Origin: an uncultured Latescibacterota bacterium
GTDB lineage: Bacteria > Latescibacterota > UBA2968 > UBA8231
Assembly (NCBI GenBank): GCA_951813615.1
Contig: OX638377.1
Coordinates: 1,550,001 to 1,614,000, forward strand
DNA: 64,000 nt
Reading direction: 5' to 3'
A model generated the notes under the pieces. The model saw only the letters and a list, made by a program, of their open reading frames with translations. It ran no database searches and was not told where the DNA came from. Shown piece by piece: positions 6,958-15,612 of the stretch. Every line of letters starts with the position of its first letter. Position 1 is the first letter of the stretch. The translations under genes and the position numbers were made by a program.

Positions 6958-9119
6958 TACCAAACTTTCAGGTTGTCGTAGTAGATTTCGGCGGGGGAAT
7001 AACCGTAAATGCCGGGACTGCCGCTGCGGTTGGGCAGGGGATCGACCGCTTGGATGGTCCACGTGGCTGGCTCCGGCTCGTCGCGGGGCCAGACCTTGCC
7101 GCGAATGTGGGCCATATCGCCTTCGATTTCCACCTGCATCTTCATGGTGTACCAGACGTCGGTTTCCCAGGCGAAGGACACGGTTTTGGCCATCCGCAAT
7201 TCGGCGGCCCAAGTGCGGACCTGCAACTGCTGGTGGTAGCCCATCATGTCGAGGGTGTAGCGATTCGCGATCAGGCCCATGTCGGGGACGGCACGGCGCT
7301 TCTTGGTGCCGAGCAGATCGGCTTGGATGGTGTAGCCGGTCTGCTCGGGCGCGCCGATATAAGTGTTGGCGCGGTGCAGGCCGCGGGCCGCGGGCGGTTT
7401 GACCAGCACCTTGTTGCCTTCCATTTCGCGCACCTTGAATTTGGTGCCCGTGCCGATCCAAGCTGGTGAGGAGTCAGCGGCGAAACCTTCGAAGTCTTCG
7501 CTGTAAGTTGGCGGCGGCAGCACGGCGATGCGCGCCTCGGCGGTCAATTCGCCAGCGCTGGCGACGATTTTGCCGCCGCTGGGTGCGTCCGCGAGGACGA
7601 GCGTATTGTCATCGAGTTGGCCAACTGGACCGACGAGCGACCACTCGGTTGCGACCGGACCGATTAGGCGACCGTGTGCGTCGAAGGCGCGGGCGCGGAA
7701 CGAGACGCTGGCTCCGGGCTGGGCTACTACTTCGGCGGGAATGAGTTGCAGATGCGCCGGTGTTGCGTCTGGGGCAGCTTGCTCGCGTGGATAGTCGGCT
7801 GCGGTCGCGGTGACCTTGAACTGCGCCTCTGGGTCGCCGAGGCAGTAAACGTCGGCTTCGGTGGAAAGGTAGATGCGACCGTAGGCTACGGCTGGCGAGC
7901 CGAACAGTTCGGCTGGGCGTCCGTCGGGCATTGCGATCTCGGCGAGGTCGAGCGTCTCGGCAGCGTCGGAGCCGGGGGCGACGATGGCGAAGCGGCCGTT
8001 GACCTCTGGTGCGTAGAGTCGGCCGTCGGCCAGCACGGGCGATCCCTTGCCGACGGTGCCGATGTTGTGAATCCAGTGGACTTGGCCGGTCTCGGCGTCG
8101 AGCGCGTGGATGTTGGCCGAGTTGTCGGTGATGTACAAGCGGCCGTCGTGGACGACCGGGCTGGTATAACCGGCGAAGATGCCGTCGTAGCGCCAGACTT
8201 CGTGGGTGTTCGTAACGTCGCCTTGGCCGGTGGCGTCGATACAGACGACGCGGCCGAGGGCGGTGTTGTCGAGGTTTTCCTCGCCGTGGGCTGCGTACAC
8301 CTTGTCGCCGGCGACGACGACTGAAGAGTTGATGCCGCGACGGCTGAGTTTGAATCCCCACACGGTCTCGCCGGTGCGGATTTTCATGGCATAGATGGAG
8401 CCGTCGGCATTGCCGCCGATGAGCAGGCGGACGCCGTTGATGGTGGCGACGATGGGCACGGAGTACGTGGTGTCGAGCGGCCGGCCCCCCGGGGTGGAGA
8501 TCCAGACGGTTTCGCCGCTGCGCTTGTCAAAGGCGAAGTAGCGGTGGCGGCCCGGCGTGTGGCTGCCCCAATTGGAGCTGAGGTAGCTGATGATGACGAG
8601 GTCTTCATCGACGACGGGCGTGTGGACGCGGCCGCCGTAGCCGGAGATGCGCCCGAACTCCTCGGTCAGCGAGCGCGACCATACTACTTTGCCGTCGCGG
8701 TCGAAACAAAGGAACAGTCCGCTGACAGTATGGGCATAGACGTAGCCGGTCTCTGGGTCGCCGGCGAGGCTGGCCCAGCCGACGCGGTTGAAGGGAATGG
8801 TGGTGTGGAAGATGTTGTAGGCGTGTTCCCAGAGCAGGGTGCCGTCTCGGGCGTCAAAGGCGGCGACAACGCCCTCATGCTCGATGCCCTCGCCGCGACG
8901 ACCGATGACGAATACTCGTCCGTCGAGGACGATGGGGGTCGAGCGGCCGGTGAATTCGGCGTGCCAGATAGGCGACCAAGATGCGACGAGACCGGTTTCT
9001 TCGGAGACGCCGTTTTGCGCTGGGCCGCGCCAGGAGGGCCAGTCGGCTGAGTAGGCGCTGGAAACGGCGAACAGGAGGCCAAGAAAGGCGCAGGGAAGTT
9101 GTAGGCGGAGGTTGGACAC
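6957..9119 (-). CDS. exported PQQ-like propeller protein with C-terminal extension
   Basis: 720 residues from GTG 9119, which has AAGGA six bases upstream and starts a clear signal peptide (LPCAFLGLLFAVSSAYSA). Mature sequence begins DWPSWRGPAQNGVSEE, the common entry motif of outer-membrane-assembly-like PQQ propellers in environmental bacteria. Blades run to about residue 430. A linker and an Ig-like segment follow, then a concanavalin-like C-terminal region (about 530-720, with YSEDFEGFAADSSPAWIGTG and ending in EIYYDNLKVW). Function is unknown; it may bind or process extracellular material. It is first in an operon with a second propeller and an adenylate-forming enzyme. Confidence 0.83.
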   Translation of the reverse strand: MSNLRLQLPCAFLGLLFAVSSAYSADWPSWRGPAQNGVSEETGLVASWSPIWHAEFTGRSTPIVLDGRVFVIGRRGEGIEHEGVVAAFDARDGTLLWEHAYNIFHTTIPFNRVGWASLAGDPETGYVYAHTVSGLFLCFDRDGKVVWSRSLTEEFGRISGYGGRVHTPVVDEDLVIISYLSSNWGSHTPGRHRYFAFDKRSGETVWISTPGGRPLDTTYSVPIVATINGVRLLIGGNADGSIYAMKIRTGETVWGFKLSRRGINSSVVVAGDKVYAAHGEENLDNTALGRVVCIDATGQGDVTNTHEVWRYDGIFAGYTSPVVHDGRLYITDNSANIHALDAETGQVHWIHNIGTVGKGSPVLADGRLYAPEVNGRFAIVAPGSDAAETLDLAEIAMPDGRPAELFGSPAVAYGRIYLSTEADVYCLGDPEAQFKVTATAADYPREQAAPDATPAHLQLIPAEVVAQPGASVSFRARAFDAHGRLIGPVATEWSLVGPVGQLDDNTLVLADAPSGGKIVASAGELTAEARIAVLPPPTYSEDFEGFAADSSPAWIGTGTKFKVREMEGNKVLVKPPAARGLHRANTYIGAPEQTGYTIQADLLGTKKRRAVPDMGLIANRYTLDMMGYHQQLQVRTWAAELRMAKTVSFAWETDVWYTMKMQVEIEGDMAHIRGKVWPRDEPEPATWTIQAVDPLPNRSGSPGIYGYSPAEIYYDNLKVW

Positions 9120-9165
9120 TGTTAGTCCTTGGTAGGGAGGGAGCGGGGGTTGAACATTTACTAAG

Positions 9166-9195
9166 TACATAAAGAGTGTGGCCAATTCTTGTCAA
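9166..9195 (-). promoter_or_regulatory. candidate sigma70 promoter for the propeller operon
   Basis: Read on the minus strand, TTGACA at 9195-9190 and TATGTA at 9171-9166 are separated by 18 bp, ending 47 bp before the GTG start at 9119. The -35 is consensus and the -10 is weak. Confidence 0.45.
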
Positions 9196-9247
9196 TCGGC
9201 GGCTTGATGTGCAATTTGTCCAAGTCCATTCACAATTAGGAGGAGCT

Positions 9248-10459
9248 ATGAGCAATCAGAAAGATTACACCGTCCGCGCGACTCATTGTAGCCACCAAGC
9301 GTCGCTCGATGAGATCTACGACCGGCTAGTGGAAATCACCGCGCCCTTGCACCGGTCGTGGGCTAAGATCGAAAAGGCGCGGCGGATCGGCATCAAGATC
9401 AACATGCAGATGCGCACCAATGCTATCCGCCGGATCGGCGGGCGGCGGCAGGAATTGGTGGACGACGACGTGATGCGGGCCGCATTGCGGCTGTTGCGGG
9501 AGCGCAGCGACGCGGAAATCTTCGCGCTCGATACCAGCTCCGCGCCTCCGGGGCAGCGCCCGGGCGACGATTTCAACGCCAAGCCGATCTTGGAGGAATT
9601 CGGCGTCGAATATGTCGAGGCTGGCGACCCGCCTTTTGAGCGCTACAAAGTGCCTGACGGTGGGATCATGTTTTCCGAGTACCAGCTTTCCGCGGCCTTG
9701 GGCGAGGCCGATGCCTTTGTCTCGCTGGCCAAGATGAAAAATCACGGTTTTATGGGCATTACCCTGTGCCTGAAAAATCTCTTCGGCCTGCCACCGATTC
9801 CGCCGCACGGCCGCTTGCGCACGTACTTCCACCACGTCATCCGCCTCTCGTATGTCCTGCCCGATTTGGGGCTGATTGCCCAGCCTTGCCTCAACATCAT
9901 CGATGGGCTGACCGGCCAGGCGCGCATGGAGTGGGGCGGCGAGGGCCGGATCGCCGACTGCTTGGTGGCCGGTGACCACATCATTGCCACCGACGCTTGC
10001 GGCTCGCATCTGATGGGTACTGACCCACGGCTCGATTGGCCGACGCCGCCCTTCCGCCGCGACCGTAGCCCGGTGGCGGTCGCCGCCGAGCACGGCTTTG
10101 GCACAGTGGATTTGGACGAAATCGACTTTGCCATGGAGGGCCTGACGCCGCCGGTGGCTGAATTTGACTCGGCGAAAGCTGATCCGCCAGAGCAGATCGC
10201 GCGGCTGCGGCAGACGGCCAGCGAGCAGGCGCTTTTTTACCGCGATCACAGCGAGCGGATTTTGGACGCCCACGCTGGCAATTACGTCTTTTTGCAGGAC
10301 GGCGAGGTGATTTGGAGCGGGCCTGATCCTGGGCAAGCGGGTGCTGTGCAGGAGGTCGCCGCTGGCAAAAGGGATCAGGCGGTCTGGCTCAAGCTAGCCG
10401 ATCCAGCAGAGCGCGAGGGCGAGCAGATGGCGGTGTACGAGAAAATTCTGGCGGCTTAA
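9248..10459 (+). CDS. DUF362-domain protein
   Basis: 403 residues from ATG 9248, preceded by the strong Shine-Dalgarno AGGAGG; an upstream in-frame start at 9176 lacks one. The family signature is SLAKMKNHGFMGITLCLKNL with the following FGLPP, and later IIDGLTGQ and a DACGSHLMGTDP segment. DUF362 proteins are poorly characterised; some members carry ferredoxin-like Fe-S motifs, but none is visible here. There is no signal peptide, so it is probably cytoplasmic. It stands alone between divergent and convergent neighbours. Function is unknown. Confidence 0.82.
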   Translation: MSNQKDYTVRATHCSHQASLDEIYDRLVEITAPLHRSWAKIEKARRIGIKINMQMRTNAIRRIGGRRQELVDDDVMRAALRLLRERSDAEIFALDTSSAPPGQRPGDDFNAKPILEEFGVEYVEAGDPPFERYKVPDGGIMFSEYQLSAALGEADAFVSLAKMKNHGFMGITLCLKNLFGLPPIPPHGRLRTYFHHVIRLSYVLPDLGLIAQPCLNIIDGLTGQARMEWGGEGRIADCLVAGDHIIATDACGSHLMGTDPRLDWPTPPFRRDRSPVAVAAEHGFGTVDLDEIDFAMEGLTPPVAEFDSAKADPPEQIARLRQTASEQALFYRDHSERILDAHAGNYVFLQDGEVIWSGPDPGQAGAVQEVAAGKRDQAVWLKLADPAEREGEQMAVYEKILAA

Positions 10460-10480
10460 GTACGCGACAGTAGAGGCGGT

Positions 10481-10510
10481 CTGAGATGCCTCGCTCCGCT
10501 CAGCATGACA
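10481..10510. repeat. possible small interspersed palindromic repeat
   Basis: CTGAG and CTCAG arms flank GCCTCGCTCCG, followed by CATGACA, in the 110-bp gap after the DUF362 gene. Similar short elements of the form GAGATxCxTCGCTxCGCTCAGxATGACA are familiar to me as dispersed repeats in several environmental genomes. Only one copy is seen in this window, so the repeat status is unproven. Confidence 0.35.
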
Positions 10511-10569
10511 AATTCTGGTGATCTGCTTCTCAGTGCCATGCTGGCTGGATTAGCCGCTGATTTTTATGC

Positions 10570-11550
10570 TCATTGCGCCTCTCGTTCCACTAGCGCGCTG
10601 ATGGCTTCTAGGTCGAGGTCGCTGCCGTCACGGGGATAGGTGTAGGGCAGGAGCCACCAGTCCTCGGTGAAAGAGGCTTCGCCGCCGGGCGGTATATCCT
10701 CGCGTGGGCCGATTGGCTCCAACTCGCACATCAGATCCTTGTAATACCATATCGAGATGGTTAGCCCGGCCAGTTCGCCGTAGGGGCGGTCGGGGTACAC
10801 CGGATAGCGCTTGACCCACAGCAGGTCGTTGCGGTCGAGATAGGCAAACCACCCGACTTGCGAGTCCATGCCGAGCTTGGCTCTAAGCGGCGTGGAAAGG
10901 ACTTCGAGGAAGTTGTCGCGGATGCGGATGTTGGGATCTTCGGGGCGGTAGTTGATGACTGGGCCGGGGCCGTACATGACATAGGAATCCGGGAAGCGGC
11001 TCGGCGTCAGGGGAATGAGCACGATGCCGCCACCCGTGCCAAAAGTGCGGCTCCAGTGGCCCCAGTGTTTTTCGCTGTCGGAGACGTTTTTGATGGTTTG
11101 GGTGACGCTCAAGTGGGTGGAGTCCTCGGCGAGCTGGAAGTCGCGGATGAGTTGGACGCCGGTAGGCTCGTCCTTTTTGCTGATCAGGCGGGCCGAGCGC
11201 GGGCCGGTGATTTGGCTTTCCCACTCCCCAAGCCAGAGGTCGGGATGAGCGGGGATGATCATTTCGGGGCCGATGTCGAGGCGGCCGCCAGTAGGACCGA
11301 AGCGAGGATCACCGTCCTCAAAGGTCGCGCCTTCTTGCGCAGGGTCGAGGTAGATGGCGTTGGGGCCTTTGCGCGAGTATTCAAGGACGCGGCCGGCAGA
11401 CGAAGTGAGGACGACGCGGGTGTGGTCGTTTTCGAGGAGGATGCAGTCTTCGTAGCCGAAGTAGGTGATGCGGTCGGTACCGGGCATATTGGGGTCGGCT
11501 CCAGCTTGGGTGATGGCGAGGGTGAGGAGTAGAAGCGTTAGTCGGCGCAT
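10570..11550 (-). CDS. exported protein resembling DUF4380 / mutarotase-like fold
   Basis: 326 residues with an N-terminal signal peptide (MRRLTLLLLTLAITQAGA). The body is rich in beta strands with conserved-looking segments: ENDHTRVVLTSSAGRVLEY, GGRLDIGPE, SVTQTIKNVSDSEKHWGHWS and EDWWLLPY. This matches what I know of DUF4380 and galactose-mutarotase-like proteins from Planctomycetes and related phyla. Function is unknown, possibly carbohydrate-related. It is last in a run of minus-strand genes, 13 bp after the reductase stop. Confidence 0.55.
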   Translation of the reverse strand: MRRLTLLLLTLAITQAGADPNMPGTDRITYFGYEDCILLENDHTRVVLTSSAGRVLEYSRKGPNAIYLDPAQEGATFEDGDPRFGPTGGRLDIGPEMIIPAHPDLWLGEWESQITGPRSARLISKKDEPTGVQLIRDFQLAEDSTHLSVTQTIKNVSDSEKHWGHWSRTFGTGGGIVLIPLTPSRFPDSYVMYGPGPVINYRPEDPNIRIRDNFLEVLSTPLRAKLGMDSQVGWFAYLDRNDLLWVKRYPVYPDRPYGELAGLTISIWYYKDLMCELEPIGPREDIPPGGEASFTEDWWLLPYTYPRDGSDLDLEAISALVEREAQ

Positions 11551-11563
11551 AGTGTGTTTTTCC

Positions 11564-12538
11564 TTACTGGTTGGGATTGACGATGACGCGTCCTTGGACT
11601 TTGCCCGCTAAGATATCCTTGCCGAGGCGGGGGACGTCGGCTAAACCGACCTCAGTGCAGATGAACTCCAATTTTTCCAAGGGCAGTTCAGTGGCCAGAC
11701 GCGCCCAAGTGGCAGCGCGGCGCTCGGCTGGGTAGAACACGGAGTCGATGCCGAGGATGTTGACGCTGCGCAGCAAGAAGGGGATGACGGTGGTTGTGAG
11801 TTGGGCACCGCCGGCTAAGCCTACCGAGGCGACGGAACCCCCGTAGTTCATCTGGGCTAAGACGCGGGCCAAGGTGGTGCCACCGACCGAGTCGATGCAG
11901 GCGGCCCAACGCGCACTTTCCAAGGGTTTGTTGGATGGCTCGGCTAGATCCTGGCGCGGGATGATGGTCTGGGCACCGAGGTCCTTCAGATAGGATTCGA
12001 GTTCGGGGCGGCCCGTGGATGCGGCGACTTGGTAGCCCAGCGAGGCGAGTAGCAGGACGGATAAGGAGCCGACGCCGCCGGCCGCGCCGGTGACGAGGAC
12101 CTCGCCTTTGTCGGGCGCGAGGCCGTGGGCTTCGAGGGCTTCTAAGGAGATGGCCGCGGTTAGACCCGCAGCACCCAAGCCCATGGCGGTGCGCAGCGTG
12201 AGGCCGGTGGGTAGGCGCACGAGCCAGTCGGCCTTGAGCCGCGCCTTTTGCGCGTACCCGCCCCAGTGGGTTTCGCCGACGCGCCAGCCAGTGCATATAA
12301 CTTGGTCGCCGGGTTGAAACTGGTTGCTCTGGCTGTGAACGACGGTGCCGGCGAGGTCGAGGCCGGGGATGTGGGGATAGGTTTTGACCAAGCCGCCTAG
12401 GCCGTTGAGGATCATCCCGTCTTTGTAGTTGAGGGAGGAATAGGCGACGGCGATTTCTACGTCGCCGGCGGGCAGACGGCTTTCGTCGAGTTCTTCGATA
12501 AGGGCAGAGTGCTCATGTAAGATGAGTGCTTTGAACAT
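11564..12538 (-). CDS. acuI: acrylyl-CoA reductase (AcuI/YhdH-type MDR family)
   Basis: 324 residues from ATG 12538, giving the usual MFKALI start; upstream sequence in the frame is low-complexity read-through. Medium-chain dehydrogenase features are clear: YKDGMILNG, HIPGLDLAGTV, the Rossmann loop VTGAAGGVGS around residue 150, and SVFYPAERRAATWARLA near the end, typical of AcuI/YhdH. The zinc-ligand Cys set of alcohol dehydrogenases is absent. The enzyme reduces acrylyl-CoA to propionyl-CoA with NADPH, relevant to DMSP or 3-hydroxypropionate breakdown. No dddL, dddP or acuN is seen nearby, so the substrate here is inferred only from family. Confidence 0.82.
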   Translation of the reverse strand: MFKALILHEHSALIEELDESRLPAGDVEIAVAYSSLNYKDGMILNGLGGLVKTYPHIPGLDLAGTVVHSQSNQFQPGDQVICTGWRVGETHWGGYAQKARLKADWLVRLPTGLTLRTAMGLGAAGLTAAISLEALEAHGLAPDKGEVLVTGAAGGVGSLSVLLLASLGYQVAASTGRPELESYLKDLGAQTIIPRQDLAEPSNKPLESARWAACIDSVGGTTLARVLAQMNYGGSVASVGLAGGAQLTTTVIPFLLRSVNILGIDSVFYPAERRAATWARLATELPLEKLEFICTEVGLADVPRLGKDILAGKVQGRVIVNPNQ

Positions 12539-12543
12539 GGGTC

Positions 12544-13353
12544 CTATTCCACCGGTATTTCGTCGTTGAAAACCTGAGTGCGTTTCATCAGGCGGCGCTG
12601 GTCTGGGGGGAAGGCGAGGCGGCGGTGCATGGTCGGGCGGTTGTCGAAGAGGACGAGGTCGCCGACTTGCCACTCGTGGGTCCAGATGAAGCGCGGCTGT
12701 TCGAGATGGGCGTACAGTTCGCTGAGTAGGGCGTCACTTTCACGGCGGCTGAGACCGACGACGTATTTGGTCAGGTGCGGCCCCACGTAGAGAGAGCGGC
12801 GACCTGTTTCGGGATGCGTGCGGACGATGGGGTGGGCGATATGTTCGAGGGGGTTTTGCGCTTCGACATAGTGGCGATGCACGGCGCGCATTCCCTTGAG
12901 GCGGGTTTTCCAAGCGTCGTCGAGCGCTTCGTAGGCGGCGGTGCAATTGCACCACTGGGTCTGGCCGCCCTCCGAGGGAATCTCCACCGCGTAGAGCACC
13001 GATAGGGTGCCGGGGCGCTGCAGGTAGGAAAGATCCGAATGGAAGGGGATCAGCTCGTCGCCTAGTTCGCCGATTGGCTCGCCGTTTTCTTTGACATTGG
13101 AGATGAGGAAAATTTCCTTGACCCGCCGTGAGCGCTGCTTGCGCACATGCGGTACGGGTTTGCCAAAGTACGCGGTGAAGCGCACTTGGTCCTCGTCGCT
13201 GAGTTGCTGCTGGCGAAAGAAGACCACGCCGTGGTCGAGCAGTACTTGGCGCACCTGCGCGACTTGGTCGGGCGCAAGCGGTGCGGACAGGTCGCGGCCT
13301 TTGATCTCAGCGCCGAGCGCACCGCCAGTGGGTGCGACTTTTATCTCAGACAT
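12544..13353 (-). CDS. TauD/TfdA-family Fe(II)/2-oxoglutarate dioxygenase
   Basis: 269 residues from ATG 13353 (MSEIKVAPTGGALGAEIKG, the family's usual N terminus). The facial triad is visible: FHSDLSY gives His and Asp, and DNRPTMHRR gives the distal His; the 2-oxoglutarate-binding Arg is probably in the RRLMKRTQVF segment. It would hydroxylate and cleave a small acid or sulfonate; the substrate is unknown. Its first 8 bp overlap the end of the upstream isomerase-like gene, and the reductase follows after 5 bp, so the three genes are probably co-transcribed. Confidence 0.88.
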   Translation of the reverse strand: MSEIKVAPTGGALGAEIKGRDLSAPLAPDQVAQVRQVLLDHGVVFFRQQQLSDEDQVRFTAYFGKPVPHVRKQRSRRVKEIFLISNVKENGEPIGELGDELIPFHSDLSYLQRPGTLSVLYAVEIPSEGGQTQWCNCTAAYEALDDAWKTRLKGMRAVHRHYVEAQNPLEHIAHPIVRTHPETGRRSLYVGPHLTKYVVGLSRRESDALLSELYAHLEQPRFIWTHEWQVGDLVLFDNRPTMHRRLAFPPDQRRLMKRTQVFNDEIPVE

Positions 13354-14107
13354 TGCAGACGGAGAAAGCGTGGGCCAGCGAGTCAGTGGGATCGCCCTTG
13401 GGCCGGTATTCGTGGCCGACGTAGCCATCGTAGGAGGTCGTGGCGATGGCTTGCATGATCGGCGGATAGTAGATCTCCTGTTGGTCGTCGAGGTCCTGGC
13501 GGCCGGGGTTGCCGGCGGTGTGGAAGTGGCCGATGCAGTCGATGTGGTCGGTGATGTTGCGGATGAGATCGCCTTCCATGATCTGCATGTGGTAGATGTC
13601 GTAGAGCAGCTTGAAGCGGGGCGAGTCGACGGCCCGGCACAGGGCCACGCCCCAAGCGGTGCGGTCGCACTGGTAGTCGGGATGGTTGACGCGCGAGTTG
13701 AGCAATTCCATGCAGAGAGTGATGCCCTTTTCCTCGGCGGCTCCGGTGACGCGGCGCAGACCGGCGACGCAGTTGGCGAGGCCCTCTTCTGAGGACCGAC
13801 CCTCGCTGTTGCCGGAAAAGCAAATCAGCGAGGGGATGCCGCATTCGACGGCGAGGTCGATGTTGGCGAGAAGCTCGTCTTCGATGCGGTCGTGATTCTC
13901 GGGTTTGTTGAGGCCGTCGGGTAGGGAGGCGTGGCCAGAGACGATGGCGATGGCGAGGCCGTGGTCTTGGATCAGCGGCCAGTGCTCTTGGGCCGCCATC
14001 TCTACGGATTGATAGCCGATGCGGACGGCGGCAGCGACGAGTTCCTGCGGGCTGAGGCCGCTGCCGGAGAAGGGATTGAAGCAGACGGATTGTTTGATGG
14101 CAGGCAT
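13346..14107 (-). CDS. hydroxypyruvate isomerase-like TIM-barrel protein
   Basis: 253 residues of the xylose-isomerase-like (AP endonuclease 2) superfamily. Metal-site segments of the Hyi group are visible: CMELLNSRVNHPDYQCD, LLYDIYHMQIMEGDL, IGHFHTAGNPGRQ and GYVGHEYRP, with Glu, Asp, His and Glu ligands. Hyi converts hydroxypyruvate to tartronate semialdehyde, but many homologues act on other keto-sugars. It sits between the M81 gene (3 bp gap) and the dioxygenase (8 bp overlap), indicating one operon. Confidence 0.85.
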   Translation of the reverse strand: MPAIKQSVCFNPFSGSGLSPQELVAAAVRIGYQSVEMAAQEHWPLIQDHGLAIAIVSGHASLPDGLNKPENHDRIEDELLANIDLAVECGIPSLICFSGNSEGRSSEEGLANCVAGLRRVTGAAEEKGITLCMELLNSRVNHPDYQCDRTAWGVALCRAVDSPRFKLLYDIYHMQIMEGDLIRNITDHIDCIGHFHTAGNPGRQDLDDQQEIYYPPIMQAIATTSYDGYVGHEYRPKGDPTDSLAHAFSVCNV

Positions 14108-14110
14108 AAG

Positions 14111-15598
14111 CTAGGCTCCTGTGCCGAACATTTCGGCGACCGGGGTAAAAGGGGCATCGAGTTCGAGCGGGTACATGGGCCGTTGGCAGATGCTGTGCCC
14201 GAGGGTGGGCAAGTTCGCGCTGGTCGAGCCGGGGGCATCGATGTTGAAGTTTATCTCGGCCCATTCGTCGAAGAAGTGCCACTGGCAGTGCGGCGACTTG
14301 ATGACGATGAGGTCGTAGTCCTTGGGGTTGATGTCGTGGGCGATAAAGACCGAGCGATCGATAAAGGGCACCGAGCGGCTGACGCAGACGATGGTGAGGT
14401 TGTCGTTTTGCAGCACAGCTGTAGGTCCGGCGTGCTGAGGCGTGTTCCAAGATTCGCAGAGATATTCGCCGTCGCCGAGTTGGGTGACTTCGACTTCTAG
14501 ATCGAGCGGGGCAAAGCGCGAGTCGAGCGAGCCGCCCAAGACTACACGGATGCGCGCACCTAGCCCAGCGTCGTGGGCCATGTACGCGGCGGGTGCATCC
14601 ACCAGCGGCGCGAGCACTTGGCCGGAGTAGCCGTTGGCGTGCAGGGCTTGGAGGAGCACATTGCTATCGCCGGTTGCGCCCGAGGAAGGGGCGTCGGCCG
14701 CGTCGGTGAAGAGCACGGGGCCGCTGTATTGGGGGGCTTGGGCCACGGCGTCTTCGACCGACACGAGCTCGGGCTGCATGAGTGCGCGGTGTTCCCAAAA
14801 GTCAGCGGCAAGGTGCAGGGCCTCGTTGCGGGCGAGGTCGGGGTCGGCATCGGCGACGACGATGGCTTGGGAGCACAGCTCGGGCACATCGGTGAATGGG
14901 TTGCCGATCATCATGCCGGCGGCGAGAATGTCGGGCTGTTCCTCTAGGGCTTGGCAGTAGCGGATGGTCTCGCCGTACACGCCGGAGGCGGTGATGAGTT
15001 CGTTGCCGCGCACGAGCGCGGGCACCGGCACGCGGGCCACTACGGGCTGAGCACCGGCGAGAACTTGCAGGAGCAGGTACGCGGCGCGTCGGCCGGTGTC
15101 GGCCAGATCGACGTGTGGGTAGGTGTGGTAAATGGCGAGGCCGTTCGAGTGCTCCAGCATGCGGTGAGTGAGGATGCCGTGGAGGTCTTGCGAGATCACG
15201 ATGGGGAAATCGGGACCGGCGCTGCGGCGAATTTCCTGCAGCAAGTAGCCCTCCGGGTCGAGTTCCTCGGTGCAGCCCATCGCGCCGTGTAGGCAGAAGT
15301 ACATGCCGTCGGCGTCGGCCAGGTGCGGCGTGACTGCGTCGATTAGCTCGGCGGCAAGGCGCTCGAAGTCCCGTTGGTCTAAAGGCCCGGCCGAGGGGGC
15401 GACGGCCCCGTACGTGGGGATGACGTCGATGTGGCTGTCGGCGAAGACCTGCAAGGCTCCGCACAGCTCGGTCTCGCGGCCTTGGTGATAGGTGAGCAAC
15501 TCGGGGCCGCGGCGGATGGAGAAGTTGTCGTACGTGCCGATGACCGGGTTGAAAGAGGAGATTTCTTGTTTGCACTCGGCGACGAGGATGCGGGACAT
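14111..15598 (-). CDS. M81-family (MlrC-like) metallopeptidase
   Basis: 495 residues. N-terminal signature MSRILVAECKQEISSFNP, then YFCLHGAMG and VISQDLHGILTHRM, which carries the metal-binding Asp-x-His of the MlrC family; the C-terminal MlrC domain follows (SPHCQWHFFDEWA). MlrC of sphingomonads cleaves linearised microcystin, but most members hydrolyse unknown peptides or amide compounds. It has no signal peptide, so it is cytosolic. It lies at the head of the isomerase, dioxygenase and reductase run and may open a substrate processed by them. Confidence 0.88.
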   Translation of the reverse strand: MSRILVAECKQEISSFNPVIGTYDNFSIRRGPELLTYHQGRETELCGALQVFADSHIDVIPTYGAVAPSAGPLDQRDFERLAAELIDAVTPHLADADGMYFCLHGAMGCTEELDPEGYLLQEIRRSAGPDFPIVISQDLHGILTHRMLEHSNGLAIYHTYPHVDLADTGRRAAYLLLQVLAGAQPVVARVPVPALVRGNELITASGVYGETIRYCQALEEQPDILAAGMMIGNPFTDVPELCSQAIVVADADPDLARNEALHLAADFWEHRALMQPELVSVEDAVAQAPQYSGPVLFTDAADAPSSGATGDSNVLLQALHANGYSGQVLAPLVDAPAAYMAHDAGLGARIRVVLGGSLDSRFAPLDLEVEVTQLGDGEYLCESWNTPQHAGPTAVLQNDNLTIVCVSRSVPFIDRSVFIAHDINPKDYDLIVIKSPHCQWHFFDEWAEINFNIDAPGSTSANLPTLGHSICQRPMYPLELDAPFTPVAEMFGTGA

Positions 15599-15612
15599 GA
15601 GCGTCCGTTCGG

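Noticed and set aside
5536..7461. Longer form of the second propeller protein starting near 7461
   Set aside because: The extra N-terminal part is an Arg- and His-rich shadow of the upstream gene; a signal peptide begins at ATG 6957.
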